Positions 1-8,472 of a stretch of DNA of 64,000 nucleotides are shown in pieces. The DNA lies in NCBI GenBank assembly GCA_022561215.1, contig JADFRQ010000003.1:19823-83822 (forward strand), given 5' to 3'. The position numbers were made by a program, and so were the translations under genes. Every line of letters starts with the position of its first letter. Position 1 is the first letter of the stretch. Source of the DNA: Chloroflexota bacterium (GTDB lineage: Bacteria; Chloroflexota; Anaerolineae; Anaerolineales; E44-bin32). A model generated the notes under the pieces. That model searched no databases, was not told the origin of the DNA, and saw only the letters and a list, made by a program, of their open reading frames with translations.

Positions 1-163
1 CTTGCCCCGGTCGCGTCTCAACGCCGTCGACCTGGCAGATCGCATCACAACAGCTGTTGATGATCCTCAGTTAAGAAGACGGGCGGATATCCTTGGCGCA
101 AAAATCCGCGCAGAGAATGGGGCTGCCGCAATCGTTTCGGCGATAAACAAGATTCTTCAATAG
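1..163 (+). CDS. C-terminal end of a GT1-type glycosyltransferase (partial)
   Basis: The frame starting at base 2 is open to a TAG at 161-163 and encodes about 53 residues; the start lies outside the window. The fragment (LADRIT, then DPQLRRRADILGAKIRAENG, then a hydrophobic AIVSAINKIL end) matches the usual tail of UDP-glycosyltransferases of the GT1/MGT type, such as sterol or macrolide glucosyltransferases: a helix of the form LA-x-I, D-P-x-x-R-x-R-A-x-x-LG-x-x-IRAE-x-G and a final amphipathic helix. These enzymes move a sugar from a nucleotide sugar to a lipid or small-molecule acceptor. The catalytic domain is not visible, so the acceptor cannot be named. Confidence 0.55.
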   Translation, partial: LPRSRLNAVDLADRITTAVDDPQLRRRADILGAKIRAENGAAAIVSAINKILQ

Positions 164-531
164 CCTAAACAGCGGCGAGTAATCATAATCTCTATCTGTC
201 TCGTAAACTATGCCGAACTGCGCTTGTATGCCATTCCCATCGCAGCGATTTTACCAACATTTTCCGGAAAAGATTGTGCGCCCTCGGGTATTCTATTTAT
301 TTACAGCGGACGTCTTTAACAATATCCCCGCACCGGCTGCTGTATGGGGGCACCCACAACAATGATGCTGTCGATGGGATTTACTCTCGAATAAATCGCG
401 TGAGGGAATCGAGCTATGACTCGTGACAGAAGGTCTGGCCGCTCGTCAATCAACCGGCCAGATTTCCCCCCCCTTATCCTTGATAGATTGCTCAGTGTTG
501 GCGTTATCCTCGTGGCTATGAGGGTGAAGCA
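164..531. other. Intergenic stretch, no gene seen
   Basis: No open frame with a credible start or domain. The only structure I see is a GC-rich hairpin at 434-462, listed separately. Confidence 0.5.
434..462 (+). terminator. Hairpin followed by TTT and a C-run, terminator-like
   Basis: Perfect 8-bp arms TCTGGCCG / CGGCCAGA with a 13-base loop, followed by TTTCCCCCCCC. The short T stretch makes it only a weak intrinsic-terminator candidate for plus-strand transcription. It lies 270 bases beyond the glycosyltransferase stop. Confidence 0.25.
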
Positions 532-559
532 AAATCAATTGCCCAATGGCAATTGATTT
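532..559 (-). terminator. Perfect 12-bp inverted repeat over the stop of the His-rich gene
   Basis: Arms AAATCAATTGCC and GGCAATTGATTT are exact complements around a 4-base loop (CAAT). On the minus strand the 3' arm runs into TTTTGCTT, so it could end transcription of the small histidine-rich gene whose TGA lies inside it. The short A/T-rich stem means it could also be a protein-binding palindrome. Confidence 0.4.
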
Positions 560-702
560 CGGTCCGTATTTCCCACAAGCCCTGAGTCCTGAGCAGCTTC
601 CAATGAAACCGTGTAGTTGGTGCCCTCGTGATTGAAAGTGACACCCTCCTGAGCTTCCGTACCCTCGTGTTCGTGTTCATGGTGATTATGATCGTTTCCC
701 AT
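535..702 (-). CDS. Small histidine-rich protein, possible metal-binding peptide
   Basis: A 55-residue ORF starting ATG at 702 with a good Shine-Dalgarno (AAGGA, 8 bases upstream). The N-terminus is MGNDHNHHEHEHEG: five His within the first 12 residues, alternating with Glu, a pattern typical of Cu/Ni/Zn-binding tails. The rest (VTFNHEGTNYTVSLEAA) looks like a small beta-rich segment, ending in an uncharged tail. No signal peptide or membrane segment, so probably cytoplasmic. It is on the same strand as, and about 550 bases downstream of, the csoR-copA-YHS copper genes, which suggests but does not prove a part in copper buffering or sensing. I do not recognise a named family. Confidence 0.5.
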   Translation of the reverse strand: MGNDHNHHEHEHEGTEAQEGVTFNHEGTNYTVSLEAAQDSGLVGNTDRNQLPLGN

Positions 703-1254
703 GCAAATGTTCCTTTACAAAACGCCGCGGACTTTAGCCGAAGTCTAAACACTTCTGGCGACGAAAGCACAAGGCCAAAACGACATGGCGAGTACCATCC
801 CCGATTTGCGAAATATAACGAAGTTGGCTTTACAACCCTCAAATATCTCTTCTGTAATTCGTCTAAAACTAGAAGACTCCTATCGGTAGGGAATACCGAC
901 TTGCTAGAGACGCGCCATCGCACCAAAGGGTCCTCGAGCATCGGGTCCAATTTAGAATCTTATGATCAAATTGACGCTCCTCTCCGCACCCACAACGCCG
1001 ATAAGTTCCCCATGCTCCCGAGCCGCAATGACGACTACGTCAAATGGGGCGTGAGGGAGGAGTGGATTGTTGCGGAGCGTCCATCCCGCTTTGCGCGCCT
1101 GGGAGGGTCTCCGTTATCCGAACTTTTTCGGTTAGGGGAAATGGGCAATTACGCTCTCTTCCTGGCCCGGCCAGCCTTCCTCTTCAAGGAGAACCCGCTT
1201 GCCCGATTATGGTGTGGCACCAGCGAGCGGGTTACGTAGCTGATGCTGGCCGCG
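703..1254. other. Non-coding stretch between the YHS gene and the His-rich gene
   Basis: Long frames on both strands have no recognisable motif or ribosome-binding site and look like chance ORFs. Two hairpins are visible: CCGAA/TTCGG near 1117-1130, and a 10-bp stem (one G-U pair) AACCCGCTTG/CGAGCGGGTT near 1194-1233 enclosing GGTG-TGG-CACC. The second lies just downstream of the YHS stop and could mark the end of the copper transcript, but it lacks a T-run. Confidence 0.4.
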
Positions 1255-1446
1255 TTACTCTACCAGCAACAGTTCGACGCCAGGGTGCTCCTCAGCCCAG
1301 TTCTCGAGTTGATACTCAGGAGCTTTCTCGAATGCCCCTTTGCAGCCATCGCAGCAGAAGTAATAGGTAGTGCCATCGTGTTCGGTGTGCGAGGCGGACT
1401 CGGTTTCGACCGCCATCCCGCAAACAACATCATAGGCTTTCGCCAT
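1255..1446 (-). CDS. YHS-domain metal-binding protein
   Basis: 63 residues, almost all one YHS domain. It opens DVVCGMAV, the CGM of YHS proteins, and continues YYFCCDGCKGAFEKAPEYQL, the classic YYFC-x(3)-C-x(3)-F-x(3)-P zinc/copper-binding core; Cys residues near 9, 31, 32 and 35 are likely ligands. The C-terminus is acidic. The start has AAGGAG 8 bases upstream. YHS domains are often fused to or encoded beside CopA-type ATPases and are thought to bind and hand over copper or heavy metals. Here it is the third gene after csoR and copA, with a 29-base gap, so probably co-transcribed from the csoR promoter. Confidence 0.85.
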   Translation of the reverse strand: MAKAYDVVCGMAVETESASHTEHDGTTYYFCCDGCKGAFEKAPEYQLENWAEEHPGVELLLVE

Positions 1447-1475
1447 ACTAATATCTCCTTATATGGTTTCGCGCC

Positions 1476-3917
1476 TCAGATCTTTACTTTCCGGAGTCGC
1501 AATGAATTCATTACCACGCTTACCGAGCTGAACGCCATGGCGAACGCGGCCAAGATTGGATGAAGTTGGCGCAGGAAATCCGGGGCCCAAGCAAATGGGT
1601 AGAGGGCTCCTGCGGCTATCGGAATTAGTATTACATTGTAACCAAAGGCCCAGAAAAGATTCTGCTTGATGGTGCGAATAGTGGCCCGGCTCAAGCGCAA
1701 CGCCTGTGGCACACTGCGCAGGTCGCCGCGGATCAACGTTACATCGGAGGCTTCAATGGCGACATCGGTTCCGGTGCCGATGGCGATGCCTACATCAGCC
1801 TGGGCGAGTGCAGGCGCGTCATTGATTCCGTCCCCAACCATCCCCACGACATACCCTTCTTCCTGCAGTTGCTGGATGTAAGCAGCCTTCTCTCCAGGCG
1901 CGATATCGGCGAAGATTGTATCAACACCGGCCTCAGCGGCGATCGCCTTTGCTGTTGCTAGATTATCGCCTGTGATCATTGCCACATGCAGACCCAAGCT
2001 TCGCATTTCTTCGATCGCCTCCCGGCTGCCGTCTTTGATCGTGTCTGCTACCGCGATCAGGCCGATTGCCTCATCTCCAATGGTCAGCCACATGGCGGTT
2101 TTTGCTTCCTCCTGCAGGCGCTTGGCCTGAGGCTCCAGCCCGTTGAGATGGATATCGTACTCTTCCATTAATTTTAGATTCCCGAGCAAGACACGCCGAC
2201 CCTCCACGAATGCATGGATACCCCGCCCGGTGATGCTGCGGAAATGTTCCGGCTCGGCGAGCGTCAAGCCCTTCGCCTGCGCGGCGAGCACGATGGCTTC
2301 GCCTAGCGGATGTTCCGAACCGCGCTCGGCGCTGGCGGCGAGGCGCAGCACTTCGTCCTCATCCATTCTGCCATTGCTGCTGATCACGTCCGTAACGGCC
2401 GGTTCTCCCTTGGTGATCGTGCCGGTCTTGTCCAACACGATCGCAGTTAGCTTATGGGCGCGCTCCAGCGCGCCACTGCTCTTGAAGAGAATACCCTTCT
2501 CGGCTCCCTTACCTGAACCGACCATGATGGCAGTAGGCGTCGCCAGTCCCATGGCACACGGACAGGCAATTACAAGCACGGCTACCAGGCGGATCAAAGC
2601 CCCAACCGATCCGGCCTCGGGCACAAGGAAGTACCACAAGCCGTAGGTCGCCGCGGCGATGACGATCACAACCGGAACGAAGATGGCTGCCACTTGGTCG
2701 GCCAACCGCTGGATGGGCGCCTTGCTGGCCTGGGCCTGCTCGACCAATCGAATGATCTGCGCCAGCGCAGTCTGCCGCCCAACTGCCGTGGCTTCAAACC
2801 TTAACAGGCCCTGTTTGTTAATCGTCGCGCCGACGAGCCTATCCCCCGGTTCTTTATCTACCGGAAGGCTTTCGCCGGTAATCATACTCTCATCAATCGT
2901 GCTCTCCCCTCGAGTCACGATTCCGTCGACGGGCACTTTCTCACCCGGGCGTACAATCACAATGTCGCCAACCTCTACATCATACACAGGGATGTCCACT
3001 TCTTCACCCGCGCGCATAATTCGAGCTGTTTTAGGCTGCAATCCGATCAGCCGCTTAATCGCCTCGCTAGTCTGGCCCTTCGCACGCGCTTCCAACAACT
3101 TCCCGAGCACGATCAGCGTGATAATAACCGCCGCCGTTTCGAAGTACACGAAACCGGGCACCAGGCCCAGAGTCACCGCGACGGAGTAGGCATAAGCCAC
3201 ACTGCTTCCCAAGGCGACCAACACGTCCATATTGGCGGAACCATTGCGCAGCGCCTTGAAACTTCCTTCGTAATATTGCCAACCGACGTAGAATTGGACC
3301 GGCGTCGCAATCGCCCACATTAGAACGTTCACCCATCCCTGCTGGGCCCACTCCCCCAGGAGTCCGAAGTCGCGGCCCATGCTCAACAACAGCAGCGGAA
3401 TGCTGAATGCCGCCCCGATGATGAGCAGGCGGGTTTGTTTCTTCACCTCCGCCTGGCGAGCATCCCGCTCGGCATCCACCATCTCTTCGTCCGGCGCGGC
3501 CTCGATGACGCCGTAACCGATTCTCTCCACCTGCTTTACCATGTCGCGGCGCGAAACCGTCCCTGCCAAGTAGTGGACGGTCGCCGTATCGGTCGCCAGA
3601 TTGACCGTTACATCGAGGACGCCTTCCAGTTTTTTCAGACCTTTGGCCACCGTGCTGGTACAGTTGGCGCACGTCATCCCCGTAATCGGCAGATCCAGCG
3701 AGGCGGTCGCCACACCATAGCCGATGCGCCCCACCTGAGCGACGAGATCCTGCTCTTGGACCAGATCAGGGTCATAAACCACGCTGGCCCGCTCAAGGGC
3801 CAAATTGACGCTGACCTCTGTGACCCCTTTAAGTTTGCGTAGTCCTTTGTCGACATTACTGACACAATTTGCGCACGTCATCCCGGTGATGGGGAGTGTA
3901 ATTTGCTTCTGTTGCAT
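1476..3917 (-). CDS. copA: Copper-translocating P1B-type ATPase CopA
   Basis: 813 residues. Two N-terminal heavy-metal-associated domains (Cys15/Cys18 and Cys83/Cys86, both GMTCANC), about eight membrane helices, the TGES actuator loop, the CPC metal-transport motif (Cys452-Pro-Cys454) that defines Cu+ pumps, the phosphorylation motif DKTGT (Asp496), the HP motif of the nucleotide-binding domain and a GDGIND hinge near the C-terminus. It pumps Cu+ out of the cytoplasm at the cost of ATP. Length and domain order are normal. The start has an AGAGGAAA ribosome-binding site. It lies 39 bases after csoR and 29 before the YHS gene, so expression should be copper-induced through CsoR. Confidence 0.95.
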   Translation of the reverse strand: MQQKQITLPITGMTCANCVSNVDKGLRKLKGVTEVSVNLALERASVVYDPDLVQEQDLVAQVGRIGYGVATASLDLPITGMTCANCTSTVAKGLKKLEGVLDVTVNLATDTATVHYLAGTVSRRDMVKQVERIGYGVIEAAPDEEMVDAERDARQAEVKKQTRLLIIGAAFSIPLLLLSMGRDFGLLGEWAQQGWVNVLMWAIATPVQFYVGWQYYEGSFKALRNGSANMDVLVALGSSVAYAYSVAVTLGLVPGFVYFETAAVIITLIVLGKLLEARAKGQTSEAIKRLIGLQPKTARIMRAGEEVDIPVYDVEVGDIVIVRPGEKVPVDGIVTRGESTIDESMITGESLPVDKEPGDRLVGATINKQGLLRFEATAVGRQTALAQIIRLVEQAQASKAPIQRLADQVAAIFVPVVIVIAAATYGLWYFLVPEAGSVGALIRLVAVLVIACPCAMGLATPTAIMVGSGKGAEKGILFKSSGALERAHKLTAIVLDKTGTITKGEPAVTDVISSNGRMDEDEVLRLAASAERGSEHPLGEAIVLAAQAKGLTLAEPEHFRSITGRGIHAFVEGRRVLLGNLKLMEEYDIHLNGLEPQAKRLQEEAKTAMWLTIGDEAIGLIAVADTIKDGSREAIEEMRSLGLHVAMITGDNLATAKAIAAEAGVDTIFADIAPGEKAAYIQQLQEEGYVVGMVGDGINDAPALAQADVGIAIGTGTDVAIEASDVTLIRGDLRSVPQALRLSRATIRTIKQNLFWAFGYNVILIPIAAGALYPFAWAPDFLRQLHPILAAFAMAFSSVSVVMNSLRLRKVKI

Positions 3918-3956
3918 GTTGGTTTCCTCTCTTCGCAGCGTAGAGTCTGCGCGGAG

Positions 3957-4241
3957 TTAAATCTTACTGCGTACGGCGAAGACATCATGCAGTTCGCTTA
4001 GGACACGATTTATGCCCGGGGCGTCATCGGCGCGCATAACATCGCTCACGCAATGCTGCATGTGATCATCCAACAGAAGCACGTTAACTTTGTCGAGTGC
4101 GGCTTGAACGGCCTGAACCTGATGGATGATGTCAATGCAATACTCATCTTCCTCGAGCATCCGGACGACGCCGTTGACATGACCGGCAATGGAACGCAGT
4201 CGATTGAGGGCATCCTTCTTGGTGTTTTGATCCTGTGGCAT
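3957..4241 (-). CDS. csoR: CsoR-family copper-sensing repressor
   Basis: 94 residues from the ATG at 4241, chosen over an upstream start at 4295 because AGGGAG precedes it at good spacing and CsoR proteins usually begin here. All-helical DUF156/CsoR fold with the Cu(I) triad Cys35, His60 and Cys64 (EYCIDI and DDHMQHC). Apo-CsoR tetramers bind a pseudopalindrome in their own promoter; Cu(I) binding releases them. A large C/G-run dyad and a near-consensus promoter lie immediately upstream. It is the first gene of the csoR-copA-YHS operon. Confidence 0.92.
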   Translation of the reverse strand: MPQDQNTKKDALNRLRSIAGHVNGVVRMLEEDEYCIDIIHQVQAVQAALDKVNVLLLDDHMQHCVSDVMRADDAPGINRVLSELHDVFAVRSKI

Positions 4242-4274
4242 ACTCAACTCCCTAATCTCGAAATGGTCTGTTAT

Positions 4275-4318
4275 CAATATCCTATCCCCCCCCATAGGGG
4301 GGAGGGGTTATAGGATTG
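4275..4318 (-). promoter_or_regulatory. Probable CsoR operator
   Basis: Interrupted dyad: an outer arm CAATATCCTAT faces TATAGGATTG, and inside it a C8 run followed by ATA and a G6 run with GGGG beyond. CsoR sites are known to be AT-flanked runs of C and G around a short centre, as here. It overlaps the -10 box of the promoter and the expected transcription start of csoR, so binding would block RNA polymerase. Confidence 0.75.
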
Positions 4319-4343
4319 TATAAAATCTAGTATCTTTTGTCAA
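4315..4343 (-). promoter_or_regulatory. Sigma70-type promoter of the csoR-copA-YHS operon
   Basis: On the minus strand TTGACA (4343-4338), a 17-base spacer, then TACAAT (4320-4315): a perfect -35, consensus spacing and a good -10. The CsoR-like dyad begins at the -10, and the csoR start codon is about 75 bases downstream. Confidence 0.8.
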
Positions 4344-4770
4344 CCTCCAATAGACCGGCAATCCCAGCGCCTCCATGCTCGTGAAAGTTACCGGCGATTA
4401 TTCCGAAGAGGCTGGCGCCGATGCCTTGGTGACCGGTTGAGATACATAGGCTTGCAACCAGCCGCTTATGGTTAATGGCTGCACCAGGGCCAATCTTGCC
4501 TCGGGCCAGCAGTCAGAGATTTGGTTTACAGGGGAATGAGAATCCAGCCCAACGAGAAAAGCGAGCGCTGAGATAGTTAACGACAGGTAAATCCGTAGAT
4601 GGTGTAAAGCGCCAGATCAGCATGCCGCTTCATTCTTACCAACGGCGCTCCAGCCTGGACTTCGTGGAATGGATTGAAGGGGGAGACAAGTTTTTGCAGA
4701 ATCGAACCGCCGGTCACGGCCTTTAGGCATCCAATGTCAAGAGAAACTGCTCGGGAGGCAAAGGTACGTG
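4344..4770. other. Intergenic stretch between the copper promoter and the L,D-transpeptidase
   Basis: No supported gene. The minus strand has one open stretch at roughly 4322-4500 that reads protein-like, but it has no start, ends at a stop codon, and I could not match it to a family. Confidence 0.4.
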
Positions 4771-5856
4771 TTACCGCTCCATTACGTCGATTACTGTGCC
4801 CCCTGGCATCCCCACCGTCACATCGCCGGGATCATATACGACATGTGGAAGAGTCCAGCGAAATGTCCAAAGGGCGTCAATAGGGCTTAGATTGACACAA
4901 CCCCGCGAAGTTGGCACTCCAAAGTTGTTATGCCAATAGGTGGAATGCAGGGCTACACCTGATCCAACAAAAAGGGATATCCACGCCACGCCAGGCAAAT
5001 CCCAACCTGTTGCTGCCGATCCTCCACTAAGTGGCAGGGACACTGCCTTGCGCCAGATCGGGTGTCGACCCAGAGGCGTCCCCCACTCATCTACCCGTTC
5101 CCCGCGAAAATTGAACAATGCGCCCGTAGAAGCGCGGGCGAAATACACTTCGTTCTTCCCCTCGAAGCAGGACAAGGTCTGTTCGTTAATGTCCACGCGA
5201 ATACGTTTATCCTCCACCTCTGGATGGATGGGTGACATCCCCTCAGCAGTCAACGGACGAAATGCCTCCGCCGCCGCCCAAAATTTATCCCCGTAACCGT
5301 ATTTTTCGCTTAAGCGGTACAACGCCTGTCCCTCGTTACCGATTTTTATTTCATCAATCCAGACAATTTGGCTGTAAAAAAAACGCGCGCGTTGGCCGCT
5401 AGCCAGGCGGTTAACAATCCAAGGTGCACGCGCGGGTGGGTTCACCAATTCCAAATTCACATAAGGAACCGTCACCTCCACCCACATCCCTTCGCCTATA
5501 GCGGTCGAGAGCAGAGCAGCCACGGGTTCGTTGGGAAGATTACGAACAGGTTGAACTTCCGGTGACCAAATATACCCATCCAACGTTTCCACCCAGGTCT
5601 GGTTTATCCTGAAGGGCTGGTAACCCACGACGCGGCGCAATACGGGGATGATTTCATCCTCTGCGAGCCTTCGAACAACTGTGCTCTCGGAAGTAGGGCG
5701 CGAATGAAGGGGGATTCCTGCGGCAAGGACACGTCCCAAACGTTCAAATTGTGGGAATTCTTGAGAGTCGATTTGTTGTCCTGGAGACAGCGCCAGACTT
5801 CCCAGGCCCAATGCGGATAGCTTGAGAAATTCTCGACGGGTGACGTAGTTGCTCAC
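4771..5856 (-). CDS. Tat-exported L,D-transpeptidase (YkuD) with SH3-like region
   Basis: 361 residues from GTG at 5856, preceded by GGAGG 7 bases upstream; an in-frame TTG at 5874 overlaps that site and is less likely. The N-terminus has a twin-arginine-type signal (TRREFLKLS then a hydrophobic stretch). Two SH3-like beta segments follow (about 45-180), then a YkuD domain (about 215-360) with the active-site block HSTYWHNNFG and SRGCVNLSP, where the Cys is the nucleophile. L,D-transpeptidases cross-link peptidoglycan stem peptides or attach proteins to them outside the membrane. The architecture is common in Chloroflexota. It is followed downstream by the copper promoter region on the same strand. 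Confidence 0.85.
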   Translation of the reverse strand: MSNYVTRREFLKLSALGLGSLALSPGQQIDSQEFPQFERLGRVLAAGIPLHSRPTSESTVVRRLAEDEIIPVLRRVVGYQPFRINQTWVETLDGYIWSPEVQPVRNLPNEPVAALLSTAIGEGMWVEVTVPYVNLELVNPPARAPWIVNRLASGQRARFFYSQIVWIDEIKIGNEGQALYRLSEKYGYGDKFWAAAEAFRPLTAEGMSPIHPEVEDKRIRVDINEQTLSCFEGKNEVYFARASTGALFNFRGERVDEWGTPLGRHPIWRKAVSLPLSGGSAATGWDLPGVAWISLFVGSGVALHSTYWHNNFGVPTSRGCVNLSPIDALWTFRWTLPHVVYDPGDVTVGMPGGTVIDVMER

Positions 5857-6532
5857 GAACGATCCTCCGACCAATTTATCTTAATGCCCTGGCACCCAAT
5901 GGAAATTACACTTAATCTCAACTCGCTTGAGGGTCAAACTATCTAACGCCAGGGCATGGAAGCGTAATTTTAACTTCCCGAGACAATTATAAACACTAAT
6001 CCTACCCGAAATTTAGCATGCATAAAAGATTAGATGACCGTTTGAAAACAAAGTTCACTCCATCCATTTTCCGAATATTAAACCCCTCTGCTGATTTCAT
6101 GCAGAATAAGCCACTTCATCCATTATCGGTTTTTTTCCACCATTAGGTTGGAGCAGAGTCTCACCTTCTTTTCATCAGAGCAGATAATCCAACCAGGTGT
6201 GTTGCAGGAAATTTTGCCGATTTCGCTTCGACCATAAGTCATTCATCCATTTTTCCAGGGAGATTGGCGTAGATGATGACGGTTTTCCCAACCGCCACTT
6301 GTCACTCTTTCACCCCGGCAGACTGCCCCGAAGCGAGCTAGAGCATAGTTTCGCGTACCCCTATTCCATAGGAAACTGATTTTGTTGTTGAGCATGGATA
6401 AGACGATATTCAGTTGGCGATTGGAAAGAGCAGCGATCGTTGTCATCATTCAACTCACACGAATTAGGCCATAATGGGGAACCTCATGCGGCCCCGCGGC
6501 GACTCTTCTTGGAAGATTTACGGGAGGATAAC
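5857..6532. other. Intergenic stretch, no gene seen
   Basis: A/T-rich and without a credible coding frame. One 10-bp inverted repeat (ATGCCCTGGC at 5884-5893, GCCAGGGCAT at 5948-5957) with a 54-base spacer lies just upstream of the L,D-transpeptidase and may be regulatory. Confidence 0.4.
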
Positions 6533-6655
6533 ATGATCATCCTCAATTCACCCCACACGCCGCAAGTGATGAGTTTCTTCCTATTGTTGATCGCGATGTT
6601 GGGGCTTAAATACACTGGAGAACACGCGGAGGGAATTAGAATATCCGGGAGGTGA
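6533..6655 (+). CDS. Possible 40-residue single-span membrane peptide
   Basis: ATG at 6533 has a near-ideal ribosome-binding site (GGGAGG, 5 bases upstream). It encodes 40 residues with one hydrophobic helix (VMSFFLLLIAMLGL) followed by a charged tail, ending TGA at 6655. No family is recognised. It converges on the M23 peptidase gene. The strong start and membrane segment favour a real small protein, but the ORF is short enough to be chance. Confidence 0.3.
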   Translation: MIILNSPHTPQVMSFFLLLIAMLGLKYTGEHAEGIRISGR

Positions 6656-6708
6656 TTTCTCGGCGCCAGCTCGGATCGGATCTTTTGGTTTTACCTGAAC
6701 GCGCAAGG

Positions 6709-7908
6709 TTATGGTGAAACGAAGCTGAACGGGTTTACTCTTCCGTAGAAGTCGCTCTGCATTTCGAAATGAAGATGAGGCCCGCTGGAGTTGCCACTGG
6801 AGCCCACGCCGCCAATAACGTTTCCCTGAAAAGCTGCTTGCCCACACACCATGTTTACCGCGCTCATATGGGCATAGAGAGTCTGCCATCCATCACCATG
6901 GTCGATCACAATCATGAAACCATACCCATAGTTGTTCCAGCCGGCATAAACCACCACACCACTTGCGGAGGCGTAGATGGCGCTGCCCACACCTCCGGCA
7001 ATGTCAATCCCCGGATGGTAATCGGAGTAACCACTCCCAGACAGGAAACTGGCTGTCGTTGGCCAGATGAAATAACCCTCGCCGATCGGACCAGAATAAA
7101 TCGAGCCACAAGCTCCTGGGCCTGCAATACTCGCTATGGCGGGGTTAGCGCGCGTAATGCGCGGCGCCGACCAGGTTACAAATTCGCGCCGACCCCCCGG
7201 GATAACGATAGGTGTGCCCGGTTCGATATTTTGATTGTCCCCACCCAAAGCCGGAAAGATATTGTTCCCCGGCCAATCGATAATCTCCTGCGCTTCAACG
7301 CCGAAGTAACCGGCCACGCTCTCCATGCTGTCGCCGGCACTCCACTCATAGTAGGTCCCATTCACAGGGAGGATATTGAGGTTTTGATCCGGCCTTAGGC
7401 TGTGGGGATTGTCCTGTAACACGTCAAAATTGCCCCATAAAATCGTTTCAGGATTGAGGCCGAATTTTTCGGCGATGCCGAACAGCGTGTCGCCTTTTTT
7501 GACGATGTAATTAATAATTTCGAGACGCGGACGATCGGGGATGATCGTATGTACATCTACCTTGCGCCTGACCTCCACGCCCAGCTGGAAATCGAAAGCG
7601 TATGGCAGCAGATCATCAAGCTCAACGCGTGTTTCAATCGTCAGCGCGAGATCATCCGAGGGTGCGCTCTCTTGGGCTGTTGTAGCCTCACTTAACGGAG
7701 ATTGGAAATAATTGTTTCCTGCGGTCCAAATCCCCAGAATGCCCAGGACACCTATTATTACGAGTGCCGGCCCACGAACGTTGGGCCAGTTGGATTTATT
7801 CGCGTTAAAGCCCATAACCCTCTGCCTTAGCTTGGTAGCGATGGTCTGTACGCGGTGCTTTATTTTCTGGTCCTTGAGGCGGGATAGTCTATTACGTGTA
7901 TCGGGCAT
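6709..7908 (-). CDS. LysM-containing M23 metallopeptidase, membrane anchored
   Basis: 399 residues. A basic cytoplasmic N-terminus is followed by one membrane helix (about 47-66), a linker, a LysM repeat beginning YIVKKGDTLFGIAEKFG (about 133-178), a second degenerate LysM (about 187-236) and a C-terminal M23 domain (about 295-395). Zinc ligands are visible in YHPGID and HLHFE, with HMS between them. M23 enzymes cut peptide bridges in peptidoglycan; LysM binds the glycan. It probably acts at the outer face in wall remodelling. Upstream genes are a response-regulator scrap and a broken lipoprotein, so no clear operon. Confidence 0.9.
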   Translation of the reverse strand: MPDTRNRLSRLKDQKIKHRVQTIATKLRQRVMGFNANKSNWPNVRGPALVIIGVLGILGIWTAGNNYFQSPLSEATTAQESAPSDDLALTIETRVELDDLLPYAFDFQLGVEVRRKVDVHTIIPDRPRLEIINYIVKKGDTLFGIAEKFGLNPETILWGNFDVLQDNPHSLRPDQNLNILPVNGTYYEWSAGDSMESVAGYFGVEAQEIIDWPGNNIFPALGGDNQNIEPGTPIVIPGGRREFVTWSAPRITRANPAIASIAGPGACGSIYSGPIGEGYFIWPTTASFLSGSGYSDYHPGIDIAGGVGSAIYASASGVVVYAGWNNYGYGFMIVIDHGDGWQTLYAHMSAVNMVCGQAAFQGNVIGGVGSSGNSSGPHLHFEMQSDFYGRVNPFSFVSP

Positions 7909-8189
7909 AGGAATAGAAGATGTGTCGAAGAAAATTGAGCTATTTTTCGTATCCGTTCCCTGCTGCTCAATCGCACACCAAACTTACGCAAGTGTGAGAT
8001 GCAAAGTTTACCATCCTTCCGCAATTATGTGGCCTCTGGCGAAGCAGTCTTTCTGGGCATTAAGCTTTCGCCGCTCAAGTAGCCTAAATAAGCAGCCACG
8101 AGGGCAGCACAAATGGGCTTAAGCACGAGAGTAATCCAGCGGCAATCGCTGCATAACAGCTAGGTGGGCTGGCGCTTCCAATGGGCAGA

Positions 8190-8429
8190 TCAAGGATAAA
8201 GCCGTTGCGCCACCACCTGGCGGGTTATCTCAGGATCCAGGGCCGACTTTCCTTCATGGACGAATTTTTCCGCATGGACAATATCTTCCGAATCGGAAGT
8301 TTTGAGAACATACTCACCGGTGCCCGATTTATTTACCGCCGGCAAATATAGATCGTCATCGTATGCGGTCAGGATCAGGACCCCCGTGCTTTCGGCATCC
8401 GCGCGCACACGTTTTTGGCATTCATTTTC
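8190..8429 (-). pseudogene. Remnant of a NarL-type response regulator receiver domain
   Basis: The frame reads RVRADAESTGVLILTAYDDD, then a short helix, GEYVLKTSD, a helix, and SALDPEITRQVVAQRL before a stop. This matches the second half of a NarL/FixJ receiver: the conserved Thr-containing strand (LILTAYDDD), the K of the YVLKTS loop, and the linker DPEI. The phospho-acceptor half and the HTH domain are missing, and the normal start is absent because the frame runs into the 3' end of the next gene. I read it as a decayed fragment. Confidence 0.55.
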
Positions 8430-8472
8430 CTTCCGAATTTTGCAATGAGCACCTTGCAGCCATGAATGCGAG

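Noticed and set aside
628..1239. Plus-strand ORF of about 200 codons
   Set aside because: No motif or ribosome-binding site; covers hairpins and the antisense of the His-rich gene.
4322..4500. Minus-strand protein-like stretch (GHQGIGASLFGIIAG)
   Set aside because: Contains the csoR promoter, has no start and ends in a stop; I could not match it to a family.
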